Assembly (NCBI GenBank): GCA_027972325.1
Contig: JAPMOS010000008.1
Span: 552,001-616,000 of the forward strand
DNA: 64,000 nt
Origin: Paratrimastix pyriformis
Taxonomy: Eukaryota; Preaxostyla; Paratrimastigidae
Reading direction: 5' to 3'
Shown here one piece after another: positions 1-10,569 of the stretch (position 1 is its first letter; every line of letters begins with the position of its first letter). Below the pieces are notes generated by a model. The model searched no databases, was not told the origin of the DNA, and saw only the letters and a program-made list of their open reading frames with translations. A program made the translations under genes and the position numbers.

Positions 1-812
1 GCGGTTGGACGGAAAAAAGCAGACGTGGTTGTAGAGGGTCTGGTCGGCAGGGACGGGCAGGGTAATGTGATAGTAGGCACGGGGATCTATGCGTCCAGAA
101 CATGAGAGCGGGATTGGCGAGAAAAATGACATACCAGCTTGAGGAGCCCGGAAAGCGTCAGGATTCCGAATGATACCGGCTGCATCACGGCCAACAGCGA
201 GATCGCCAATGCGGAGGTTGGGATCGGGGGTGCCGCAAGTGCCGAACCTGCGCGAGTTGAAAACGGAGAGAAAATGGTGAATAAGCGGAAAAGTTACAAA
301 AAATAAAAGAGTTTGTCCAGAAAAGGCACGACCGGTGTTGATGGTGAAAAATCAAACCAAACCCCCTCCAAAATGGGCGCACTCGCTGCCACCTGATTGC
401 TGAACAGACCGAATGAAATAGAGAGGGCCGTCAGTCACAGCACGGAACTCACGAACAACAAAATCAGTGTTGGGGTAGCCCTAAAGACGAATGAAATCCA
501 GTCTCTTCCGGGTGAATCGTACAAACCATCAGAGAGGCAACGATGGTCAGAGGGGTCTACAGGAGGAAATTGTAAATGTGAAGCAGAAAATAAGAGAGAA
601 CGAACGCCATGATAATGGCCCGTGTAGGTGATGAAATGGCGAGATGCTTCCACCTTGTGGACATTCTCGAGGTACTTGGCGAGGGCCGTGGCACGATGAG
701 TATCGCCGACAGTGAGAATACGATTGGCAACATCACCGCGCTTCACCATCAGGTGATAGGTGCGGCCTTGGTCGTCCATAGGGAAATCGGCATTGTGGAA
801 ACCGCCAGACAT
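1..812 (-). CDS. Uridine/nucleoside phosphorylase (PNP_UDP family), 3' end cut by window edge
   Basis: Phosphorolysis of uridine-type nucleosides in pyrimidine salvage, in the cytosol. Five exons can be placed on the minus strand: 606-812, 527-556, 410-480, 135-247 and 1-86 (incomplete). Introns of 49, 46, 162 and 48 bases keep the phase throughout. The product starts MSGGFHNADFPMDDQGR and contains VANRILTVGD (phosphate/ribose-binding glycine loop), EASRHFITYTGHYHG, then DFVVREFRAVTDGP and FGTCG, the family's core order; the C-terminal part with the active-site loop lies outside the window. I chose the ATG at 812 because the family N-terminus begins there; an in-frame ATG at 887 would add 25 residues without family resemblance. 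Introns begin GTTCGT, GTTTGT, GTCTGT and GTATGT. Substrate specificity (uridine versus other nucleosides) is inferred from overall similarity. Confidence 0.85.
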
Positions 813-892
813 TTTGCAGATGGAGTTCGGCTGGGACCTGTTGTGACGCGACTGAGGATGCTGCCCACGACGGGGAAAGATATTCAAACTTT
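813..892. promoter_or_regulatory. Short divergent intergenic region
   Basis: About 80 bases separate the ATG of the phosphorylase (minus) from the first candidate ATG of the RING-CH gene (plus). Any promoters and 5' UTRs of both genes must overlap here. No TATA-like or other motif is evident. Confidence 0.35.
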
Positions 893-1722
893 ATGACAGG
901 CCGCCGGAATCGATTCACACTTGGAGGCTCCCGAAGAAACACAGACTGGCCGAGCCGTGTTGCCGAATATGCTTGCAAAATGCACAAGAAGCCCCAAATT
1001 TACATTTAGTTCACACACCCTGTGCATGTCGGGGCACGCTCAGTCCCATTCACAAGGAGTGTCTTGAGCAGTGGATTCGGTCGCGCCCTCACGTGGACTT
1101 TCAAGATTCTTTGCGTTGTGATATCTGCCACCAGCAATTTCGGGTGCTTTGGGGCCTGCCACGTTGGAGAGACTGCAGGTTTGTCGCTCTCTTGCGGCGC
1201 CCCCGGGCTTCCTCCTCCCTCAGTTGCCTCAAATGCCAAGATTGTTGCGCAGATTACGTCGATTGTTGTCTGTATGCTTCAACCCGCGCTCCAGTATCTC
1301 TCGAGAGGTAGTCTGTTACATATTTCCCATGGCCTTCGTGTGCGCGATGATGGGGTTCGTGCTCCTCCCTGCAGTGTGGGCATCTTGGGATGGAGGTAAC
1401 AAAAAAGAGTCACTCACATACTTCGTGTCGTTTCTTTTTGTGACCGGTTTAAGGTCTCTTCTTCTAATCTTCCTCTAGCGACTGTTGCCTTCCTTCTAGC
1501 GCGACTGCCACCCTCCTAAAGTCAATCGAGTGCGTTCGTGCAGTCTATCGGCGTTGGAAACGTCGCAACATCACCCTTCAGATCCCCGACGACGCATTGA
1601 CTCCTCTTTTGGCAACCTTGGCCTCGCCCCCTGCGACCCCCCCCTCGCCCATCAGTCTCCTTCGCTCACCCCTTCTTGGCACACCACACTCCGGCGAGTC
1701 GGCACATCATGGCTCGATGTAA
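893..1722 (+). CDS. RING-CH (MARCH-type) membrane E3 ubiquitin ligase, 5' end unresolved
   Basis: Predicted membrane-anchored ubiquitin ligase. The RING-CH zinc ligands run from about 958: CRIC, then PCACRG, HKEC followed by LEQWI, and CDIC near 1120, giving the C4HC3 spacing of MARCH proteins. Downstream, hydrophobic stretches around 1310-1385 (YIFPMAFVCAMMGFVLLP) and 1419-1475 (FVSFLFVTGLRSLLLIFL) fit two transmembrane helices, as in the family. The last exon, after an acceptor near 1500, stays open to a TAA at 1720-1722. The start is unclear: the only nearby upstream ATG (893) is in a different frame from the CRIC codons, so a small intron or sequence error lies between 893 and 958. Introns between 1140 and 1320 cannot be fixed by eye. 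It is divergent from the phosphorylase with only about 80 bases between starts. Confidence 0.7.
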
Positions 1723-1797
1723 TCTTGGGGGAATGGAGAAAAAAAGAAACATTTCCACAATACACAGTTCACTGACGAAGAAGTCACAGGCAGTCGC

Positions 1798-2616
1798 TCA
1801 GATCGCACTTTCCGCCGGTGCCGCAGCAGCAGGAGTGGCTGTGGGGGCAGGAGGAGGGGTCGGCGTTGCGGAGACGGGGGTGGCCGCGGGGCCTTCCTCG
1901 ACGCCGATCTTCAGGCTGACCTCGCGGGCCCGGCTCCCGCCGGTCGTGTGGGGAGGCCGGTGCTGCAGCTTGCGGAGCTGGGAGCCCTTGACCTCCCGCT
2001 CGGGCACCCGGCCGTCCTTCCACACGACCACGTCCCCCTCGTGGATGTAGGTGCCCGGGTACACATACACGGCGGTCTTGTTCCACCTGGGCGCGGGCGC
2101 CAAAGACGGACGAGGGGACGGGGGCGGACGACGAGCATGAGACACTGAAAGGCGGGAAGGGCAGCGGGCATCGAGAGTCGGGCAGACTTTGCGGCCTGGT
2201 GGGATGTGGTGGGGTCGAAGGGGTACCCCAGGGCCCAGTTGTAGATGCAGTCGGCAGGGACACCCGTCCGGGCGGCAATGGCCGGGGCCATGTCGGTCAG
2301 GTAGGGGTAGTACTACAGGCCACCCACACAGGCGACACAGTCAATCAACGGTGAAGGGGGGAATGCAACCGGGGGAGGCAAGGACCAGCATAGGCAGCAG
2401 GGCGGGGCGGGGCGAGGCGGGTGCGGACCAGGTTGATGACGATATCCTCGCGCTTGCCCATCTCCTGGGTGGCCGGGTCCCACCGCTCCACGTGCACCAG
2501 GCACTGCGAGCTCGTCAGGAGCGGCTCGGGGGCATCGAGTTTCTGTGGGGCGGCGCGTGGGTTGGGTTTGTCAGAAGCAGCGGCAGCCCTCATTCTCTCG
2601 GACACCTTCGAGCGGA

Positions 2617-2654
<38 letters not shown>

Positions 2655-5600
2655 TGTGCAAGTGGTGCAGGGGGCCGACCTCGACCACGAGCTCGGTGCC
2701 CTCGTAGACGCCGATGTCGCGGAGGTCGTAGCGGATGACCTTGGTGCCGCGCATGTTGTTCGGGTACCAGGTCCCCGGGCCCGCACCCGGATCAGCTCGG
2801 GCAGCGTGTCCATCAGGGCCGCCACCTGAGCCTTGATCTGGGGGGGGGGGGGGGGGGAGGGGGGGGGGGGGGGACCGAGGCGCGACAGAGCGATGAGGTT
2901 CCGCCTGTGGGGTGGGCAGGGGTGGGTGGCGGACCTGGCCGGCGGTGGTGGAGGATGTGGCCTCGACGGATCCGATCAGGGCCATCTCGTCGGTCCCGTC
3001 GAGGTACTCGTCGTCGGCCTCCTTGGCCTCGCCGCCCGCCGGGGTGGGGCCGCCCTCCGAGGGGGCCGGCGTGCCCTCGGCGGGCGAGGGGCCGGGGCCG
3101 GGGCCGGGGCCGGGGTGGGGGTCGACGGCGCCTCGGTGGGGCCGGCAGGAGCGGCCATGCCGCCGTCCGGGGTGGCCGATGGGGCGGGAGTTGCGGGGGC
3201 TGCGCTGGCGGGGGTGGGGTGCCAGGGCGGGGGTCTTGGGGGGCCGGTCGGCCCCGTGGACGGTGTGCAGCCAGAGCTTGACCGTGTGCAGCCCGAAGGG
3301 GCGCGGCTGGCCCATGACCACCGCGATCTGGGACTTGTCGTAGAGGTAGCAGTACGTCAGCAGCGAGTCGTGGTCCTGCCAGGAGCGGGGCGGGGAGAGG
3401 AACGGTGGTGGTGGTGGTGGTGAGGAGGAGGAGGAGGGGCCGGGGGCGGGGCGGGCCGGACCGTGGACTGGACGGGGTAGAAGTGGGGCCCGCTGGTGAC
3501 GTCGTAGTAGGTCTGCCGCTGCAGGTGGAACATGTCCGCCGTGAAGACGAACGGGTCGGTCGGGGGGGCCGACTCGGCGGCCCCGGGGACGGCAGGCGGC
3601 CGGACGTGGGCCTCGGTGAGCTTCTGGGCGATGATGCGCTTGAGCTCGGAGTGGTACATCCGCGAGGGGCTCTCAATCACCAGCTGGTGCGGGTAGCCGA
3701 CGCTGGCCGACTTGCCCGCTGGGGAGCGAGCGAGGGGGAGGAAGGTGGGGTGGGGGGCACAGGTCAGCGCCGAGCCAAAAAAAACAAGGTGGGACTCGGG
3801 GTGGGTGGGTGGGTGGGTGGGTGGGTGGGGAGGGGCGGACCGGGCACGGCGGCCAGGGGGGTCCGAGAAGGAGATGACCATCTTGGCCGAGAGCTGCTTG
3901 AAGTGCATCAGGACGGGCAGCGGGTCGTCGAAGAGGCCGCAGTAGAGGGTGCTCCCGTCGGTGGCCGTGGTGAGGGCGTAGTAGAGGGTCATCCGGCTCA
4001 GATGCTCGCGCCGGGTCGCGTCCGAGACGAACGGCTCCCCGGGAGCCCGGGCCGGCGGGGCGGCAGCGCCCAGGCCCTGGGTGCCGAGGGGCAGATCGGA
4101 GTCGCCGTCGTCTTCCTTCTCCATGGGGCTGACTGCCTCCTCGTCGTCGTATTCCTCATCGGCGGCGCCCATCCCGACCCCGGCCGCGGTCGCGCGGGGG
4201 GCCGGCTCGGCTGGGGATGGGCTGGCCATGGGGGCCGCGGGGGAGGCGGCGCCCACCTTGTGGACCGTGCCCGGGACGCTCTCGCCAAGCTCGGCCGCCG
4301 AGAGCGGGTCCTGCAGCCCCGAGAGCCAGCCACACCCACAGAGAGAGAACACCTCCATCAGATGAAAACCCGTTGCAGGGGGAAGGCAAGCGCATGGCGA
4401 GGACGGGAGGGGGCTGGGGGCGGCTGTGCGCTCCCGGGCCCAACTCAGGACGGGAGCGGCACGGACCTGAGTGGCGGCGGTGGCCTTGGCGGTGCCGTCG
4501 TTGGTGGCGTCGTTGGTGGCGTCGTTGGTGGTCGGCTGCACGTTGGCACCGAGCCGCGAGGGGCGGTGCTTTCGCCGGTTGCGGGCAGGGGCCGCGGCGG
4601 CTGCCCCGGCCGGGGCGGTGAGGGCGCGGGTCCTGGCGGCCTGGTAGAGGGACTCGGAGCACTCGTAGCCGGCCCCGTAGTAGGTGGGCTTGTAGTTGAG
4701 GTCGTAGCAGCGCGGGTAGGCCATGTTCTCCTCGGCGCACATGACGATGTACCGCGGGATCCGGTTGACGTAGGGCGGGCCTTCCACCACCACCGGCAGG
4801 GCGGGCGGCGGGGTGGGCAGCACACCCGCCTCGGCCGTCCCCTGGGCGGGGCTGGCGGCCGGGGTGGCCGTGGCCGTGGTGGTGGTGGTGGTGGCGGCGG
4901 CGGCGGCCGTGACGGCTGGGGCGAGGGTGTTGGCTGTGGCGGGCGAGGCGGCCGGGGGCATGATGACCACGCTGCCCGTATCCTCCTCGACCTCGTCCAC
5001 TGAGGTCACCCCGCACGACCCGGCGGCGGCCCCGGAGGCCCCGGTCCCCACGGCCGGCGGGCTGGCGGCGGCACCCGCGGGGGCGGCGGTGGCATCGGCA
5101 TCACCCTGGGTGAGCAGGGCCGCGACGGTCATGTCGACCCACTCGCTGTTGGCCCGCAGGGCGGCGACCAGGGTCTGGGGGCTCTTGTCGGGGAAGATCT
5201 CCCGCAGCTGGCTGACCTTGCTCTCCAGTTCGGCCGGCACGGTATACGTGGTGGTGGCTGCAGTCGTCGTCGTCGTTGTTGTTGTTGTGGTGGTGGTGGT
5301 GGTGGTCGTCGTCGTCGTGGCGGCGGCGGGCTCAGGGGCAGGGGGCGTGGGCGGCTCGGAGACGAGGGGTGCCGGGCTGGGGTGGCCCGAGTCCGGGGCT
5401 GGGGTGCTCCCGGGGAAAGACGTCACCTCGGCGGCCATGCCGGCGCCGCCCAGGAGGGGCGCCTCGGCCCCCAGGCAGCCCTGCTGCTGATTCTCGGCCG
5501 CGGCCATGTCGACGGGGCTCGGCTGGCCTGCGGGGGACGAGGCCCGGGCGTCGGTCGAGAAGCCCGACGAGGCCGAGGCGGGGCGCTCCGCGGGGGCGCT

Positions 5601-8600
5601 CGTGGTGGCCGGATCGTCGAGGTCCTCTGCCCACCCGCCCACCAGGGGCGCCGGTGAGGGCGCGCCCTCAACGGGCAGAGCGGAGGTGGGGATGGGTGGA
5701 GACGGACCATAGGTGAGCGAGTAGATGACGCTGGTGGGGTCGAGCAGGTCGTCCATGGCCGTCTCCTCGAAGCCCTGGGCCCGGATCAGGGCCCGCACGA
5801 TGTAGCGCTCCTCCTTGTCGGGCAGGATGGCCTGCAGGGTGGCAACCTGCACGAGGGGGCCATCCGCCGCCGCCGCCACCGCGCAGCAGCGCCGAAAAGA
5901 CCGCACGGGAGATGAGAAGGGGTGCGAGAGGAGGGTGTGGGAGGGGAGGAGGATGGGCGAAGGAGGGGGGCGGGCCCCGGACCCGATCCTTGTACGCGGC
6001 CGGGCAGTAGATGCCCTTGGGGGCGGCCGGGGCCTGGGTCTGGGTCTTCTCAGTGGCCGAGGCCGCGGGAGCGGCGGGCGTCGCCTGGTCGGAAGAGGCC
6101 GAGGCCTCGTCGTTCGAGAGGGCGGGGGCAGGGGCAGGGGCAGGGGCGGGGGCCTCGGGGGACGGGGACGGGAGGTTGGTTTGGATGGCGGTCCGGACCC
6201 GCTCGACGACGGGCGGGTGCATGGCCGGGACCACGATCGGGGCAGTGGGCCCATCCGCGGGGGCGGCGGCCGGGGCGGCGGCGGGAGGGTGCGCGGGGCT
6301 GGGGCCGATGGGGCCGATCTGCTCCACGGCGGCGGCGGGGGGGGCCGTCGGCCGGACGGGGTCGGTCTCCGTGACGCTGTGGCTGGGCTCCGGGGCCTGC
6401 TGATCGGCAGGCGCGGGGCCCGCCGCGGCGGGGGCCGTGGGCGCAGGCGCGACGGGCGGCTCGGGGACGTTGCCGCCCTCCATGGCGTAGTAGAGCTCCC
6501 ACAGGGTCAGCTTGGTGTAGGGGGCCAGCGAGACCTCCTGGGCGGCCTCGATGAGGAAGGGGGCCTCGTGGTTGGCCTCGGCGTTGGTGCCCAGGTTGGG
6601 CCGCATCCGGTGCACCCGGTAGGTGGACTTGTTCTTGTCGTAGGCGGGCCAGGGCCGGTCGGCGGTGGGCCGGGTCTCGACGACGAACTTGTAGTGGAGC
6701 ACCGAGGTCGCGTAGACCGAGGGCGTCGTCCAGGCGGCCTCCTCGGACAGGTGCAGCAGCTCGTGCAGCGGCCGCCCCTGGTGCTGCATCATCGGGTCGC
6801 CCGGCATCTGCAGGGCGCCGGCGCCGGCGGCGGGGAGAGGGAGAGGGGAGCGTGATGACACCACGGAGCCACAATTGAGGATGGGAGCAGCAGCGCGGGC
6901 AGCACGGGTCGCAGGGGCAACACGGGTCGCAGAGGCAACACGGGTCAGGGGCAGCCAGGGGGCCGGGAGGGTGGGTGCGGCCGGCCGGACCTTGGTCTGG
7001 TAGTTGCGGCATGCCCGCAGCCGGAAGCAGTCGCGGGGCAGGGTGACGATGCCCATCCCGTGGAGCTGGTCGTAGATCTGGTCGCAGGCCTCGGCGACCG
7101 TCTTGAAGCGGCTGATGCGGAACTCGTGCCACTTGGCCTCGTGGTAGACGTCGATGGGCACCTCGGCCAGCTTGGCCTGCGGCATTCCCCCGCCCCGCCC
7201 GCCCAGGCCCCCAGATGCCGTCAGGCCGCGCCCACAGAGAGAGGAGGCCCACACACAGAAAAGGGCTGCCGCCCCTGGCTCCCACATGGGCCGGGGCCGG
7301 ACCTCGACGACGGCGATCTCCTGGGCGAGGGCCGCGTTCTCGGTCTCGACCTCGGCCGCGACGGGCGGGGGCACCAGGGTCGCGGGCACCTCGCGCAGGT
7401 TGCGGGCGGGGTCTTTGCGCCGGTAGACGAGGATGTAGGCGCAGGGGTTGGCGGTGATGCTGCTCTCGACGTCGCTCGTCTCCCAGCCCTCCGCGTCGTA
7501 GTATGTCGAGGCGCTGGTCCCGGCAGTGGCGGCGGCGCCGCTGGCGCCCCCGAAGAATTTGCTCAGGTCGGCCTCCTTGGCGGGGGTCACCTTGGTGTCG
7601 TTGAACTCGAACCAGCCGCCCCGCTCGTGGCTGTAGATGTGGGCCGTGTAGTGGCCCACCCCGGCCGTGCCCGAGTGGACCATCACCGAAAGCAGCTCGT
7701 ACCTGCACGAGCGCGGCGGCACACAGCACGGGCGTCAGGCCGGGGGAGGAGACACGCCCACGCCCACGCCCACGCCCACGCCCACGCCCACGCCCACGCC
7801 CACGCCCACGCCCACGCCCACGCCCACGCCCACGCCCACGCCCACGCCCACGCCCACGCCCACGCACGCCCACGTCCACGCACGCCCACGTCCACGTCCA
7901 TGAAGGTGGGACGGGCGGCACGGACAGGATCGGGGCAGGCGCGGCGGGGCGCGCAACCTCGGGCTGGGCGACGCCCGCTGCGTCTGCGGGCCCACTGGGG
8001 GCGGTGCCCTCGGCGGGGGCGGGGGCGGGGCGGCGGGGGCGCCCTCGGGTGGGGGCAGGAAGGGGGCCATGTCGAGGGTGGTCGGGAAGCGCACCTCGTC
8101 GGCCAGCTTGACCCGCTCCATCGTCTCGTAGTCGAAGTCGAACCGCTTCAGCTGCGGGGCCCCGATCAGCCAAAAAGGGTATGTGAAGCGGGGAGGAGGG
8201 GTGGGTCGGGTCGGGTCGGGGAGGGTGGGCAAGGGGCGGGGGCCGGGCGGGCCTGGAGGGTGAAGATGTAGGGCAGCTCGACGAGCTGGAAGCCCTTCAT
8301 GATGTCGCACACCTGGCGGCACTTCTCGCATGTGTAGATGCCTTCCAGCAGTTCCTGCCGAGAGAAGACCAATGCAGCCCCCGCGGTCAGTCAAGAGTAG
8401 GGGGGGGGGGGGGGGGGGGGGGCATGGACATGGACACGGGCATGGACACGGGCATGGACACGGGCATGGACACGGGCATGGACACGGGCATGGACACGGG
8501 CATGGACACGGGCATGGACACGGGCATGGATACGGGCATGGACACGGGCATGGACACGGGCATGGACACGGGCATGGGCATGGGTCGACCTGCTCGGTGA

Positions 8601-10442
8601 ACTTGGCCAGGCTCCGCTCAAGGGTGCCCACCCCGCGCACCTCCAGCCCCAGGTCGTAGAAGTCCACGAACTGGCCCGTCACGTTGCCGCACCGCTAGAG
8701 GGATGGCCGTGGCGGTGGCGGTGCGCGGGGAAGAGAGCGCCGATGAGGATGGCCTTCCCGCCGACATCTCTCCATCCACAGATCCCCTCCTCAGGAGCGG
8801 GCGGGAAACCTGGCGGGCTCGGGGCGGGGACCTTGCACTGGATCCGATCGCGGTAGCGGCCCCGGTAGAGGTCCTGGGCGAAGCGGGCTCGCTCGGGCTC
8901 GCCCACCCGGAGGAAGGCCTTCTCGAGGGCGTCGAAGAGCTCCCGGTTGAGCTCCTGGATGTCGTGCTGCTGCACCAGCTGCTGGCCCGTCCACTTGAAG
9001 CTGACCGTCAGGGCCTGTGGGGCGATGTGACGGGGATCCGATCCGCATCAAGGACGTGAGCGGATGCCCGTCCCGGGGAGAGGGTCGCGGGGGCGTGGTG
9101 GGGCCGACAGGAGAGCGGACCTTGGGGTCGGTGTACGAGCGGTTGCCCATCTGGAGGCGGGCGAAGACGCGCTGCAGCTGGTGGGGGATGTCGACCGCCT
9201 CGGCGGGGGTCTCGGGGGTCTCCGTCCGGCGGTAGGCGTACAGCATCTGGCGGAACTCGGGCGTCATGTAGAGCGTCTGCAGGAGCGTGTTCAGGTAGCA
9301 GGTCGCCCCTGCGCGTGTGCGTGTGGCCGCCCATGGGCAGGGTGTGAGCGGGCGGGAGAGGGGAGGATGGAGAGGGGCAGACCGAGGTTGGCCAGGCCGA
9401 CGAAGTTGTGGTTGACCGACTGGCGGGTGAGGGGCCGCAGGGGCAGGGGTGGCTGCTGGGCGTACGAGGTGGCCACCACAACCCGATCCTCGTACGAGGA
9501 GCTGCCGGCGGGGGCGATGCCATTGCTGCCATTGCTGCCATTGGTGGCAGTGGCGGTGGCGGTGGCGGTGGCGGTGGCGGTGGCGGGTGCCCCCGCGGTG
9601 TCTGAGCTGGTTGAGGTCGTGGCGGTGGAGGTCGAGGCCGGAACAGTACCGGAAGAGACGGGGGGCAAGGCCTCGCTCGGCGGAGGGAGATTAGCGCTGG
9701 CAGCCGGCCCGGGCGTGGCACCGGCCACGGGGGCGGTGGCCTCAGGGCCAGAGGCTGTGGCTGTGGCTGTGGTGGTGCTGGCGGATGGGAGCGGTGCCGC
9801 CTCGATGTCGCCAACCGTGGGCGCGGGAGCTGCACGGGTGTTCCGATGCCCCACGGCCGGCGCGGCGCTCGGGGGAAGCGAGGGGGCCGACGTGGAGCTG
9901 GTCTGAACGGCAACAAGCGGAGGTCCAAAACCATGTGGAAGGTCACAAAGAAGAGCAATACAGACACGCGGCGGTGTTGGATTTGCCTCCCAGGCGTCGA
10001 GCTGTGCGAGGACCGTGGACCCCATTTCGGCGGCGCACGGGTCCGTCTCGATGAGGCTCTGGATCGCCTCTTCCAACCTGGTGCGCGGGAGCATCTTGAG
10101 AAAATCATGGGCGCATTGTTGGGTGAGAGTTTGGTCGGATGACTGGATCGGCGACGGAGAGAAAGTGGCATCGACGGAAGAATTTTGGTATGAAGAGGAG
10201 AAGATATTCACAAGAGTTGACAATTGCGCCCATTCAGTCACTGCTGTCGAAATAAAACGCTCGCCAGATAGTGGCTTCATGATCTCGTCGATTTCGCGAA
10301 AAACATCCGTCTGAAACCGTGAGAACTCCTTGAATGCTCCATCGCGGTCTGTCTTGATGTAGTTATAGAGCAGGCCTATGTCTTCCTGTGATGGCTTGGA
10401 GTCATGAGCATCAAAAAATTCATATAATTTTTCGTAGAGCAT
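1798..10442 (-). CDS. USP47-like ubiquitin carboxyl-terminal hydrolase, very large, many introns
   Basis: Deubiquitinase of the USP7/USP47 group. The N-terminal exon ([20 protein letters not shown]) is unique. The Cys box [20 protein letters not shown] is split by an intron near 9300-9380. Next come [20 protein letters not shown], the zinc-ribbon cysteines [22 protein letters not shown] and the His box [13 protein letters not shown] followed by WFEFND, so all catalytic residues are present. After the protease domain come the C-terminal USP47-type segments ([34 protein letters not shown] before the stop at 1798). Two CUE/UBA-like helices ([25 protein letters not shown]) sit among long Ala/Thr/Pro tracts. 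Length is well above animal USP47 because of these low-complexity tracts. One intron (8152-8252) starts with GC. Others carry G-runs (C in the transcript) or minisatellites. Assignment of the far C-terminal exons to the same gene is inferred from one continuous order. Confidence 0.85.
2618..2653 (-). repeat. 36-base homopolymer (C-run on the transcribed sense strand)
   Basis: An uninterrupted run of G on the plus strand inside an intron of the minus-strand USP47-like gene, so the pre-mRNA carries C. A second, interrupted run lies at 2840-2873 and a third at 8401-8422. Confidence 0.95.
7753..7866 (+). repeat. Hexamer minisatellite (CCCACG)n
   Basis: About 19 near-perfect copies of CCCACG inside an intron of the USP47-like gene. 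The same hexamer array occurs at 24981-25089, but there it is in the sense orientation of its host gene. Confidence 0.95.
8423..8582 (+). repeat. 12-base minisatellite GGACACGGGCAT
   Basis: About 13 tandem copies of a 12-base unit with one C-to-T variant copy near 8530. It directly follows a 22-base G-run, inside a USP47-like intron. Confidence 0.95.
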
Positions 10443-10569
10443 TCACCTGGAGGCCGGTCGGTGGGTGGAGAAATGAGCGCAACCTCAAGCCCCCTGTGGT
10501 TGTTCTTTCTGAGGCCGGTCGTAAATATGGCCCTTTTTCCTGGGCCTCGGACGGCAGGCGGGCTGTAAA
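10443..10569. promoter_or_regulatory. Bidirectional promoter region, USP47-like / F-box-LRR
   Basis: 127 bases between two divergent ATGs. It must hold regulatory signals for both genes. No recognisable element is visible. Confidence 0.45.

Noticed and set aside
7753-8582. Tandem arrays considered as CRISPR or telomeric repeats
   Set aside because: Units are 6 and 12 bases with no spacers; they sit inside introns of a conserved eukaryotic gene.
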